A stretch of DNA of 64,000 nucleotides, from the NCBI GenBank assembly GCA_947044365.1, contig OX345642.1, positions 6,673,507 to 6,737,506 of the forward strand. Direction: 5' to 3'. Below, piece by piece: positions 25,701 to 40,700 of the stretch. Each line of letters opens with the position of its first letter. Positions within the stretch are counted from its first letter, which is position 1. Below the pieces are notes generated by a model. That model was given only the letters and a program-made list of their open reading frames with translations. It made no database searches and was not told the DNA's origin. The translations under genes and the position numbers were made by a program. The DNA comes from Petrosia ficiformis. Its lineage: Eukaryota > Porifera > Demospongiae > Haplosclerida > Petrosiidae.

Positions 25701-28700
25701 TACAAGCATCGTGTTAGTACTTTAGTACAAGTACAGAGTACAAGCATCGTGTTAGTACTTTAGTACAAGTACAGAGTACAAGCATCGTGTTAGTACTTTA
25801 GTACAAGTACAGAGTACAAGCATCGTGTTAGTACTTTAGTACAAGTACAGAGTACAAGCATCGTGTTAGTACTTTAGTACAAGTACAGAGTACAAGCATC
25901 GTGTTAGTACTTTAGTACAAGTACAGAGTACAAGCATCGTGTTAGTACTTTAGTACAAGTACAGAGTACAAGCATCGTGTTAGTACTTTAGTACAAGTAC
26001 AGAGTACAAGCATCGTGTTAGTACAAGTACAAAGTACAGAGTACAAGCATCGTGTTAGTACTTTAGTACAAGTACAGAGTACAAGCATCGTGTTAGTACT
26101 TTAGTACAAGTACAGAGTACAAGCATCGTGTTAGTACTTTAGTACAAGGTACAGAGTACAAGCATCGTGTTAGTACTTTAGTACAAGTACAGTACTTTTG
26201 ATAATAGTAACTTAAATGTATATTCAAGTACATTTGGAAGTACTGAAGTACTGTGTAATCAACATCATTAGCTGTATGAATCTTGAGTCTCTCAATCTAC
26301 ATATTACAGATATTGATAATAGTTTAGCACCTGTTATGCAAATGCTTTGATTTGATATTATATGATAAACACTTTTAGTATTTGAAAATACTTGAAATAC
26401 TCACAAGTACTTGCAAGTACTGAGCGAAGTACTTATGTACAAGTACAAGTACAAGTACTTATGTACAAGTACAAGTACAAGTACTTATGTACAAGTACAA
26501 GTACTTATGTACAAGTACAAGTACTTATGTACAAGTACAAGTATTTATGTACAAGTACAAGTACTTATGTACAAGTACAAGTACTAATGTACAAGTACAA
26601 GTACTTATGTACAAGTACAGTACATGTACATGCTTAAGTAAAGTATTAGTATTTCAAATTTTGTATTTAAATACAAGTACCAATGTACTTGGCCCCATGC
26701 GTGCTCAATATGTCTATTTGTCAACCTTTTCTAAAGTTGAATACAGCAGGTTGTCCTGGCGGCGGTAATGGTAGGCTAAAAGGTGTCTCAAGTTCACTTT
26801 CATCGTAATCTAAGAACTGGTATTCAACAAAGATCTGAGAGATGGATGGATCTGTCGTTAGACTACTTCCTTCTTCTGCTGTGAATGACAAGATTGTGAG
26901 AGAGAAAGCGACCTGAGGAAAGATATGGTACAATGATCATCAACTGACTTCAAGCTGCTCAGGCTACAGGCTATTTGATTGGTCAAAATGAAGGGTTTTC
27001 CCCCCCCCAAAAAGGCAGTCCCTCTAAATCATGAGGATTTTAACGATACTTTAATATAAGTCTACAGATTTATACAATAATGACAAGCTGACTATAATAA
27101 CATAATGTGTAATGCATGCTCATTATATTTATGTGACACATTAAGTAATAGTTAGAACACACTTTACCGTGATTACGTGTTTTAATGTAGCACGAGGGCG
27201 GGTCAATAAAGGTCTCGTTTACATAATGCACTCGCCTTCGGCTCGTGCATTATGTAAACGAGACCTTTATTGACTGCCCAAGTGCTACATTGAAACACAC
27301 GATGCACTGTCAAGTGTGTTCTAAGTGATTTGTTGATGATCTGTTGAACTACCATTGTTGTTGAAGCAGCTTCGTTAGTAGAGGTGAGCAAAGTGTGCAA
27401 TAACTATTTATTGCACGCAAAAGTGTGCAATAAGTGATTTAATGGTCAATCACGTGACGCAATATCTGCACTCTGATTGGCCACAGGTCACATGATCAGC
27501 AATAACTATTGATAGACAGAAACGTCATTGTATATTTGTACATTGTTTTGATAAACTATGTACAATGTACAATGACTTCTGTAACTATTTATCTATTGTT
27601 TCAATCAATAGAATGTACAATGACTTTTATAATTAACTGTTTATACATTCTGTTGATTATAATAAATAAACTATAATAAATAGTTAATTATAAAAGTCAT
27701 TTCTGTTTTATAAAAAGTTAGTATTGTCCAGTCCTCCTTCCACCATTACCTCCCTATCTACAAGGGATCTGGATATCCCACTGTATTCAGTATAATATCT
27801 CAAAGACATCATTAGGACTCCTATGAATGTCCTGGACACATGAAGATAAAGCTGGACAAGTGTGTCTCTACATCTACATGTACCTTTACTCTTCTCTCCA
27901 CCTCTCCTCCCTTACATGTACCTCTACTCTTCCCTCCCCTCTCCTCCCTTACATGTACCTCTACTCTTCCCTCCCGTCTCCTCCCTTACATGTACCTCTA
28001 CTCTTCCCTCCCCCTCTCCTCCCTTACATGTACCTCTACTCTTCCCTCTCCCTCTCCTCCCTTACATGTACCTCTACTCTTCCCTCTCCCTCTCCTCCCT
28101 TGTATAATGAACACATACATATAGTTATAATTACAACCTCTTTACTGTTGATTCCTTTCTTTTCAATTCCTCCAGAGAGTGGTGTTTCAACAGCGATGTC
28201 AGTTTTCTTATCTCCATCGTTCTCCTCCTCCTCCTCATCCTCGTTATCAGATATGAGATCTAAAGAATCACCTAATAGGCTCTCTTCATCAATCTCATCT
28301 CCTTCTTTCATCAACATTACCGAAGGTTTGGAACTTGATAAAACTGGAGAACCTTTTATAGAAAGTGTAAGTGGCATTTGTCATGTATTGTACATGTACA
28401 TACACTACTGTAGTTCATTCACAGTAGTGCTACGGTATATTCTGTGTTATATATTCAACATAGTACAAATTAAAATATATATAGTATATGTACTCATCAT
28501 GGGTTCCTCGAACGTTAACACAATAAATGTTTTTCATTAAAGCACGTTTAGTCCGAAGGACTTCTTTAGCAGCTAATGTTCAAAGAAACCCATCACTGAA
28601 ACTAGATGATCTGAGAACATGTACCTTGTGCAATACTGTATTGTGGATATGTGTTACAATTATTATAATTATCATGAAGGGTGTGACAGACTGAAAAATG

Positions 28701-31700
28701 GTGGACATTTCTGAACTGATAATAAAAAAATTGCGAATATTGACAAACTGTATTAGGCTCTTGAAGATATGCATAAGTTCTTATATTAATACACATGTAC
28801 TTTCTAGCTGACTGATGTGCTTATAAGATGTTCAAACTATACTACTACAAAATACTTTCCGAATTTTTTAGTCAGGACACATGGACAGACAGACAGACAG
28901 ACAGACAGACGGAACTGATCACACCCCTTGCGCATATGCTGTGTGTGGTAACAACAATCAGGTAATTATAATACTATAGTTGTATGTACCTTTTGATTTA
29001 AGAGTTTCTTCAAACAGGGTGTCTTCAGTGACAGTAGTCAACTCATCTTCTTCCTCCAATTCTTCATCAATCTCTTGTTCACTTAATTCTGTCAATGATA
29101 AACTATCATCTTCATCTCCATGGGGTAACTTTGGTTTGAGAGACTCAACAGTATCTACCAATCTATTTAGTGGTTTAACGGATACTGGATTCAATTGTAC
29201 ATCATCTTCATTGCCATGCTTTTGTCGTTCATCTAGTGGCTTGGTTACTGGTCCAATGGTATACTTTTGTGGTTCATCTAGTGGCTTGGTTACTGGTCCA
29301 ATGGTATACTTTTGTGGTTCATCTAGTGGCTTGGTTACTGGTCCAATAGTATGTTTCTTTGATTCAACCAATGGTTTGGTTACTGGTCCATTTGTAATAT
29401 TCTGTAGTTCAGATAATGGTGTGGCTACTGGTTCATTGTTTGGTATATTGGAAGATAAGGAAGCATCTTTGTCTGTTAGTACAAGACTGTTTGATAATGA
29501 TGGAATATCACATAGCTGTCTTTTCTCCAGAAATCTAACATTATTTACTCCAGCTAGTGTCTCCTATGGAGATATATACATGTAATACACACAGCATAAC
29601 ACAATGTATATTGGCAGGGAAACTTTGGTTAGTTAGAATTTACCATCAATGTTACTATAATACATGCAATAACCTTCCCCCCCCCATGATACATGTATTA
29701 ATTAAATTGTAGAATCATCACAGTTTGGCCTACATTTGATATCCAGGCAAAACATTCATCACTTATCTTTCCAATTAACCTGCCTATGCATGCTTCAGCT
29801 CACATGTACATGTATGTATCAAAAGGTCAATATATGTTATATCCATTACATTACAACATACACATCAATTTGAAATGCCCATAAATTACTGAAATCCATT
29901 TTCTTACATTTGTAGACATTAATCCTTTGCTACTAAAAGGTGATGAATAAAGAGACTGATCAACACGATAAGGAGATTTCCAAAAGATCTTTAGAACTAT
30001 ATGTCCGCTTTTATCTCCAAGTGCCTGAGAAATGTAAACATACAGTATATCTGTATAGAGGAACTCGGATATTAACTCAGGAGAAAATTCGGTTCAAATG
30101 AGCACAAGGTCCAATTAAAGTTTCTAGAGAACAATAAGGTGCTCACAATTTCTATAGACATTTTTGATCTTTGTACACCTAATGAAAACATCATTATGTA
30201 ACTCTAGGAAAATGTTTTAAACCTCTCTGAAACAGTTAATTAATTAGTATATGTCCCTTCTAGTGTAGTCACATGACCCACAGGAAGTAAGGCCTATTAA
30301 TGTGTGTTAAAGGGAAGTCCCTTCTAGTGTAGTCACATGACCCACTGGAAGTAAGGCCTATTGATATGTGTTACCCTTCTAGTGTAGTCACATGACCCAC
30401 CAGCTATTGATGTGTATTAAATAACTCACTGAAAATAAAGGGAAAGTCCCTTCTATTTCATGTCCATTAGAGAGTTGTATTAATGGAATACTTGTCATAC
30501 CAATGTAATTATCATCAATGGAGTCATCATAATTGAAAACATATACTTCAAGATCCTATGACATGTTCAATATTATATGTCATACAATTATAATTATATA
30601 CACTTCCACAGTGTTCTGCCCAGAGTGGTGGTTGGATTCTACATGGATTTAGTGCTGTTTATCCAGTATATACTTAATTCTGTCTCAGTAGCCTATATAT
30701 GTATTATCTAGAAGGTGGTTAACTCATCTGAGTAGTGGCTGAGTGGTGGTTGGATTCTACATGCATTTAGTGCTGTTTATCCAGTATATACTTAATACTA
30801 TCTCAATAGCCTATATATGTATTATCTGAGAGGTGGTTAATTCATGTGAGTGGTGGTTATTCCTGACCAGTGTGGGCAGAAGACTGCATATACATGTACA
30901 TGTACATGACACAGTGTAACATGAAACAAGCACAGATACATAGACATGTACACTACACATGTAATACACGAGTGACCTAAACAGACAGACAGACAGACAG
31001 ACACATATCCACACAGACACATAGACACACACACATATCCACACACAGACACACATCTTCTTTGAGATAAGAATGTAAAGAGCTCCCCATTATAACTTCA
31101 TAATGTTGTATGTTATCAAAGTCTGGAGAAGTGGTTGGTTGTGATATAGGTGTGTCATGATCGGGATACTCGTAAAATTTATACATCACATAAGCTGATG
31201 GAGGCTGACCTAAAATGGAATTAAATCATTTTTGAGCCGAAATTAAGTGGACCATTTTATTATAGTCATAATGATTTATATTTGCCAACATGAGCAAATG
31301 TTTTAAAGATTCATAAATTGTAGCTGCTTGACAAGACCGATTTCTATATCACTTAGATTGGACCCATTCCTATACTACCCGACTAAAGTCTGTCCAACCT
31401 GAGAAGATCCTCAGAAAATTCAAATTAACTTTCGTTAATTTAGACCAATCTTGACATTTTTGGTATCACTGAGTTCCTCCCACAGGTGCGCATCTCGTGG
31501 AATTTGAATTATTTCAATAACTGTTATAATTCTGGAGACACTGATCTACTGTACACACTCCCTCACTACTTCCGGGGATCAACTCAGCTTGGATGGACTT
31601 TAGTATGCTGGACCCATACCTATATTACCTAATTACTTACTGGACCCATTCCTATACCACTGATTAACTAGATTCCCTAATTATATATGTATGTAATACT

Positions 31701-34700
31701 CAAGTTTGTCAGTATACATACCTTGTGTGGACATAGGCAAGTCAGTACATCTAATAATATTAATAATCAATTCATTATTATTAATAGTATCAGTAGATTG
31801 CGGGCTAGTATTGAATGGTCTCCGTTCGGACCTCTCTTGGAACAGATGTGTTGACTGAGTGATAGGTAGCTTTAGTTTCATCCAACAGTCTAGTGTACCA
31901 ACTTTAGATATAGTGGCCAATTTCTCTGTACCTGTGGGGAGCATAAACTGTGTGATTAACCTGCATAAACTACTAGGGGGACCAAACAACTGAGGCTGTT
32001 ATATGAAGGTATACATGCTGGATGAAATTCAGGGAAACTCTTTTACAAACAATAATAGTCTTGTCCTGCTAAATATTCACTCCTTGAACATCTGGCAACA
32101 TGAGGCTAACACAATATCAGAGGTACAGGACAAGATAAGTTGCAAGTGAGATAGAGAATGTGGATAAAAATTGCATTCTGCAAAGATGGCACAATATTCA
32201 TTAAACTACATACTAACTATAGAGATATAAACTATATGTATAAGGATGATATAGCATTCATGAATTAGATGGACAATGAACTCAATACCTAGCTAACTAG
32301 CATTCTCTACCCAGAATATTAAGAATGGAGGTCAGATTTTACATTGCATTTAGTGCTGTTTATCCAGTATGTACTTAATTCTGTCTCAGTAGTATTATCT
32401 AAGAGGTGGTTAATTCATGTAAGAGATGATTATATTCACAGCAACCAGTTGGGTAGAACACTGAACGAGCTATGTGCATACATGTACATACCTGCTAATG
32501 CAAGTCTATCATGAACTTTCTCTCCAGCTGCAGATGAGGCTAAAGGTTTAAGGAACATTGATACACTACCTAGTATTTGATACTCCATACCAAATGCTTG
32601 ATATAACTCAATCAATAAACTACCCTAGTATAGTATAGAAATTTAAAACATTAAATTAATTGATTACAAAATTGTTTCAGCTAAACTAAAACCTCTTCAG
32701 ATAACATTTTTGATCAAAACCACTTTGGAAACATAATAAGGACATCATTATCTAACTCTAGAAACAGTTTCGGCTCAATATGAAACGATTGATTTTGCAA
32801 TGAAAAAATCAATACCAAGGCTATAGTTCAGGGTAAAAATTCAAATTTCGAGAGAATACTAAAATGCTCACGGTTCTAACAGATAATATTATTGATCAAA
32901 ACCACTTCGGAAACATAATAAAGACATCATTATCTAACTCTAGAAACAGTTTCGGCTCAATATGAAACGATTGATTTTGCAATGAAAACAATCAATACCA
33001 AGGCTATAGTTCAGGGTAAAAATTTGAATTTCGAGAGAATACTAAAATGTTCACGGTTCTAACAGATAATATTATTGATCAAAACCACTTTGGAAACATA
33101 ATAAGGACATCATTATCTAACTCTACAAACAGTTTCGGCTCAATGTGAAACGATTGATTTTGCAATGAAAACAATCAATACCAAGGCTATAGTTCAGGGT
33201 AAAAATTCAAATTTCGAGAGAATACTAAAATGTTCACGGTTCTAACAGATAATATTATTGATCAAAACCACTTTGGAAACATAATAAGGACATCATTATC
33301 TAACTCTAGAAACAGTTTCGGCTCAATATGAAACGATTGATTTTGCAATGAAAACAATCAATACCAAGGCTATAGTTCAGGGTAAAAATTCGAATTTCGA
33401 GAGAATACTAAAATGCTCATGGTTCTAACAGATAATATTATTGATCAAAGCCACTTTGGAAACATAATAAGGACATCATTATCTAACTCTAGAAACAGTT
33501 TCGGCTCAATATGAAACGATTGATTTTGCAATGAAAACAATCAATACCAAGGCTATAGTTCAGGGTAAAAATTCGAATTTCGAGAGAATACTAAAATGCT
33601 CATGGTTCTACGTACACATTTTATTAAATAAACAGGTAGATTTGAAGCTAGTTAGCACAATCCTACACTCCTCTGCAATCAAGGAGTCTGGTGGCTCAGA
33701 TGGTAAGAGAGTCTGTCTGACTAGATATCAGAAGGTCCCAGGTCCAATTCCTAGTCATATTCCTAGTTTTCCTTTGTGTCTAATACTCCAAAGCCTGCAT
33801 AAACTTTATATAATTAGCCTTGCATCTATGTTATTAAATCTCACGACTTATAGTCACTATGACTAAAAGTGGTCATTATTGTCATACATTGGTCAATTGA
33901 CAGGGGAATGGGTGTTGGATATTAACATACGATACCTACCATATTGATTTGTTCTAAAAACTCATTATCGGCATTGATGATATAATTAGCTATGAAATCA
34001 TATACAGGATGAGCTGAATGTATCACCGGAGTTACTTGAGTCTCATAACCAGAGAGAGTGAGACTGAGAAACAGAGATGGTGTCAAAGAGGAGGAGGAGG
34101 AGGAGAGGGAGGTAAGAGCTTCTTTAGTTATTCTAAGCTACAAGTAATAAAAGAGGAGCAAACATTGAATGAAGTTGTCATGTATGTGATGTAGTAGTAG
34201 TAGAGATAGCAAAATCACAAATAATCATAGCAAAATGTTTATGATAATGTTTAGTGTTTACGGTTTAGGCATAGGGATAGATAGGAATACACAGATAGAT
34301 AGATAGATAGATAGAGGGGGTTAGTATAAGTATGGAGTATGATCACTGACAAAGGTAGTCAATATTGTTTGAGTAGTCATACATTCCTATAATAATGAAG
34401 TCAGGACAGGTGTTAAGTGTGACCATTATCCACTACTAACGTTAGAACTCTAATGTACGTAGGTAGTACTCTAATGTACGTAGGTAGTACTCTAATGTAC
34501 GTAGGTAGTACTCTTCTAAATTACCTGTCCGATATAAATTTGTAAAAGGTTCTGACCCATTTCTAGTTCAATTACAGTAGAAGATTTATTCAAACCATTT
34601 CCAATTGGAGACTAAAAGGTGAAAAGCATATTACATGAACTATAATCTAATATCAGAGATAAATACTGCAGTCAGAGAGTTTTCATACCTCTATCTTCAC

Positions 34701-37700
34701 TTTGGAACTTCTAGGATCATATTTGATATCCTTTAACTGTGACTCCAGCTTCTGTGAAAAACGTAGTTGTTTGTGAACCTCTCTCTCTCTCTCTCTCTCT
34801 TTCATCCTAACCTTCACTCTTGCAGATCTGATCTCCAATAACTGAGCACTCTCTTGCAACCTCTTTTCATAACCCATTCTCATTTGTTCACTCTCGATTC
34901 TTACTGTGTCTAGTTCTTTCTTACAATCACGTGAGATAGTATTTTGCAAGGCCAATAGTTTTCTTGATTTGTTTAATTCTCCAGTTGTTTCTCCCAGAGC
35001 TATTCTTAATTCTTGTATTTCATACTTACATTCACCTTTAAAAGGTAAAAACGGAGATGGATAGATAGATATCATATATGAATAGATAGACACAATAATT
35101 GATGATGGTGATTGAACCCATAGTAGTGCACAGGCACAAATTTTAAACTATGAATTTATAATGAGCTTAATTAGGTTGATATATGTATAAATAGTACGAG
35201 TGATGGATAGATAGATAGATGGATCAATAGCTTGATAGAGATAGTGAAATATATAGCTATGAACACAAAGATAATAATGGATGATACCATAGACTATACT
35301 ACAGTATCTATGATGGTACACAATGAACTCGACACGGTGATGGATACTACACACACTAAGGTCATGTTGGTAATAAAATATAATTATGAGGAGCAGAGTT
35401 TTTGATACGTTTTGAAGCATGGGCCAAATTGGCTCAACAATGGTTAGTGTGTGTGCCATTGGGAATACATCTTGAGTCAATTAACAAAGATTTAATGCTG
35501 TTAGTGACAATATAATCATAATTAACTGTGCCACTGGCCCAAAGAGAGAACTGTGCAGTGCCAAATAAGAAGCTCTTTGGCCCAATGGTGTGCCATATTA
35601 GGTTATCACAAACACTGATGAGGAGTAATAAATATGATTTAACTTTTTACCAACTACCTGTGCATTCTGTAAGAGTGACTGGGTGTATCAGTTGCAATGG
35701 CTCTTCACTTTTCACTTTATTCAACTATAGTAACATACACAATACATCATCACAATATAGCAGAATCACATGTAATACATGATACATCATAGCAGAATCA
35801 CATGTAATACATGATACATCATAGCAGAATCACATATAATACATGATACATCGTATCAATGCAATTATTGGTGCATCATATATTTATGTACATATAATAT
35901 ATACATGTACATGTACATGTACATGTACTTCAAGAAATACAAACATACAATGAGAATATCGTAACTTGTAGTCCTGTACCTTGTGAAGGGAAAGAGCTTC
36001 TTCTACTTCTTTCCAGTTAACTGTAGATCCCTACACATGTAGTATTAACCCTGTATTAAGACTTATTGACGAGGTCATTATTACCTTTCCATGTGTTAAT
36101 CTTTGTAGTACTGATTGGTGTTCGGTTTTCAATGTGGTGTACTCTTCTTTACTGTCTGTTAGTTCTCTCTGTAAACTTGAATTGAGTTCTAACAAGATAT
36201 AAATAGTATGCTACCATGGTAACCATATGATGTGGTTAGATCTATATTAACTTTGTACATGTAGGACCCATCAATCTTTAACCCACCAGCATAGTATATA
36301 CTACACACATGTATAATTATAGTATTTCCTTGTCTTACATGCACAATATACAGTGTAATTATATATTTATATATAGACCTTTCATTAGTGTCCATAAACG
36401 TGATATAGCCTTCACGAGCATGGACTATATCACATCAGAGGAGACATGTATATCAGTGTTTCCCCTAAAGGGTGGTACATGTACCATGGCGCTCTCCCAC
36501 CCTTTAGTCTTGCTCCCCCATCACATCAGAGGAGACATGTATATCGGATGGTACATGTACCATGGTACTCTCCCACCCTTTAGTCTTACTCTCCCATCCT
36601 TTAATTTAAACATTTTTATAACACTGATTGAACATTGTTGACCAAATGTCATGTACCACTGATGCACTCCTCCACCCTTAATATTTATCATGAGGGAAAC
36701 ACTGATGTATATATTTGGCATACATGTAAAAGACCAGGAATTGTACTATAATTATGGTGTAATACAGCAGACAGACAAGAAAGCAGAAGTAAAGAGAAGG
36801 ACATGTACAAACCAAAAAACAGAAGCTTCTTTAGTACCTCTTTCATTATTGAGCCTGTCTAAAGCAGTTCTCTTCTCTTTCATTTCATCTCTAACTTTAT
36901 CTTCCAGTTCTTTCACCCTGTCTTGTAATATTCTGATATTGCTGGTAGATTCTTTTTCACTGACTGGTCTCAGAGCACTAGAAGAAGAGTATAGATTATA
37001 CAATGAGGATGAGGTTGCTGTGTGATTTACACACCAAGGGGCTGCAAACTACATTGCAGGCCTGAGGTTAGATTATACAATGAAGATGAGGTTGCTGTGT
37101 GATTTATACACCAAGGGGCTGCAAACTACATTGCAGGCCTGAGGTTAGATTATACAATGAAGATGAGGTTGCTGTGTGATTTATACACCAAGGGACTGCA
37201 AACTACATTGCAGGCCTGAGGTTAGATTATACAATGAAGATGAGGTTGCTGTGTGATTTATACACCAAGGGACTGCAAACTACATTGCAGGCCTGAGGTT
37301 AGATTATACAATGAAGATGAGGTTGCTGTGTGATTTATACACCAAAGGACTGCAAACTACATTGCAGGCCTGAGGTTAGATTATACAATGAAGATGAGGT
37401 TGCTGTATGATTTATACACCAAGGGACTGCAAACTACATTGCAGGCCTGAGGTTAGATTATACATACCAAACGAGGATAATTAATGAAAATGGTGAAGGT
37501 AAAAAGATAGTTGGTTCTTCCAAAGTAAAGTTTTTCTGAAATCATGATGAACATGAATAACGAACAGTACATGTATACTTTTCAAAGTTCTATTCTAAAA
37601 TCTATATACATGTACCTTTTCATTAGTCTTTCATTGCTCTGTTTCAATAGATCCTTTTCTGATCTCAAATCACTTACTATCTGTTGTAACTGAGATTAAA

Positions 37701-40700
37701 TTATCATCAATAGAGATAAACAAAAGATTGGAAAGGTCTTTCTTTACCTCCGTGATCTCTCTTTCATTCATCATTTTAGAATGAAGTTCAGTTCTAAGTT
37801 CAGCTGTTCTGTTCTGTTCCTGTATCAATCAATGCATACATGTGTATATATACATAGTTACATACATTGTACACGTATTAGTTAACTAAAATCCCTTTTA
37901 GTAACTGTGAGCTTTAGTTAACTAAATTATAATTAAGTCTACTGCAATAAATATACATTGTACATGTATGCACATGTGTATAACTAATTAAAATTACATT
38001 TGGCCAATATTGGGTAACTACACATACTGTGATTTTTGAGTTGAAACCGAGCTCATTATAAATACATGTAAATACATGCTTGTGCGACTATGCATTCATT
38101 CACTCATAAATACACCACACAGTGTCCTGGGTAACTGTACTGTGCATGTGTATAACAAGTATTATCTGTAGTACCATAGCAATTTTTGAGGAATTTTTAA
38201 ATTAATGTATGAATTTTTAAATTAATGTATTATACATGTACATGTAATAGTCTGGATTACATGTTTGAGTTGTGTGTTCAGTACTTCGATTTCTTCCATC
38301 AGATTTTCACGAGAAGATTTCAAAGACTCTAAATTCTTGAGAAAGGAAAGGTCATAAAGTAATACTCACATGCAAAAATAGACAGAGAGAAATGAAAGAG
38401 ATAGATACTTTCATTAATAGATACATAGATAGATGACTAGATAACTACATGAGGGTTAATTGGTAACTGATTAAATTAAGTACATGTACATGCACATGTG
38501 TACATGTACTTCAGAATCTACACTATTATACCTTTTCTAATGTAATATGTTGAGTCTCCATTGTCTGTATATGAGTTGATTTGATTCTTAGTTCTCTTTG
38601 CAGCTTAATGTTCTCAACATCTTCCTCAAGCTCCATCCTAAATATGTAACTTGAATGATACAATCCGTCCATCCATCCATCCATCCAAAATCAATCCATT
38701 CATCCATCCATCCATCCATCCATCCATCCATCCATCCATCCATCCATCCATCCATCCATCCATCCATCCATTCATCCATTCATCCATCCATCCATCCATC
38801 CATCCATCCATCCATCCATCCATCCATCTATCCATCCATCCATCCATCCATCCATCCATCCATCCATCCATCCATCCATCCATTCATCCATTCATCCATC
38901 CATCCATCCATCCATCCATCCATCCATCCATCCATCCATCCATTCATCCATTCATCCATCCATCCATCCATCCATCCATCCATCCATCCATCCATCCATC
39001 CATCCATCCATCCATCCATCCATCCATCCATCCATCCATCCATCCATCCATCCATTCATCCATTCATCCATCCATCCATCCATCCATTCATCCATCCATC
39101 TATCCATCCATCCATCCATCCATCCATCCATCCATCCATCCACCCACCCACCCACCCATCAATCCATTCATCCATCCATCCATCCATCCATCCATCCATC
39201 CATCCATCCATCCATCCATTCATCCATCCATCCATCCATCCATCTATCCATCCATCCATCCATCCATCCATCCATTCATCCATTCATCCATCCATCCATT
39301 CATTACTTTTGACTAGCTGTTAACAGAGATTGTATTTTATCTTTCAATTGCAACACTTCTTCCTCGTGTGTTAACTGTTTGATTTTACCCTACAATGTAT
39401 ATTACAAGAGCATGCATTCAAAATACATTATACTTCTAAGAGTAATAATTACAAACAGAATAAAGACAGATATGTAATTGTATAGTATAGTCAATATGTG
39501 TGTGTTTTACTATTGAAATTTAACCAACCTCTTCTTTCATTTGATCCAGCTCAGATTTCAGTAAATTAATGTCTTCTTTCAATGAGAGAACTAACTCTTC
39601 ACTACATACATGTACATACATGTACATGTACATGTACATACAAGTACATGTACATGTACATGTATATACATACAGTACATACATACATACATGTACATAC
39701 ATACATACAGGTACATACATACGTGTACCTACAAATATACATACATACATACATGTACATACGTGTACATACATACAAATATACATACATACATACATGT
39801 ACATACGTGTACATACATACAAATATACATACATACATACATACATACATGTAATACAGCATAAATACATGTACATATGCATAGTGTTACGTATACTCAT
39901 AGCTGAAATGGAGATAGTAACTTACAGTTCTTCATTGTCTTTTCTTGCCTCTTCTAGCAAGCTGTGTCCATATCTATATGTACATTGTACTTCATACACA
40001 TGTACATGTACACATGTATGTACACACAGTGTACATGTAATAATATATACATGTACATGTACATGTACTTTAACATACGTATATGTATGCACATGTACAT
40101 GTATGTAAATACATAAATACATGTAAATGTACAATGTACATGTATGTACATAAATACTTCATGTACTATAAACATGTACATGTATAAAGTTACATGTACA
40201 TGTACCAATGCAACCATTTTGTGTACATACCTTGACTGTCCTGGTGATACCTGCATACTGACATTCTTTCTAAAATGTGGAGAATTATCTACTATCAATA
40301 TTAATAATATAATAATATAATATACTTACCTCTTTATCGTTGAAATATCTTCAGTTGAAAATGATTTATTAGCAGTTTTAGATAATCCCTAGATAGTAAT
40401 AAATATTACATGATATCAAATAGAAATGTAAATAATGGATAATAATTTATAGCTACACATGTACTACTATCCCTCTGTTCTGGGACAAAATTGACAAATA
40501 CAAGAAAGAGTAGAGGGGTGTCCTCATTTCACGAGTTGATTTTTAAACATTTTGGGACATTTTTAAGTATCCTTAATACAGGGGTGTTCGTAATATGAGA
40601 TGTTCTGAGGGTTGTCGTTAATACAGGGGTGTCCTGAATAGATGGGTGTCCTGAATACAGGAGTGTCCTGAATACAGGGGGTGTCCTGAATAGAGGAGTG

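Noticed and set aside
24540..26195. CRISPR-like regular direct repeats
   Set aside because: Units are contiguous without unique spacers, and the locus is an animal intron.
30430..30501. GTATGA donor at 30500 ending RPGRIP1L exon 24 early
   Set aside because: Reading through it gives [18 protein letters not shown], which matches the C2 domain, and ends at a better GTGAGT donor with the right phase for exon 25.
38588..39323. Long open frames of Ile-His-Pro-Ser (plus) and Met-Asp-Gly-Trp (minus), up to 222 codons
   Set aside because: They are translations of a pure CATC tetranucleotide array inside an RPGRIP1L intron; every frame is open.
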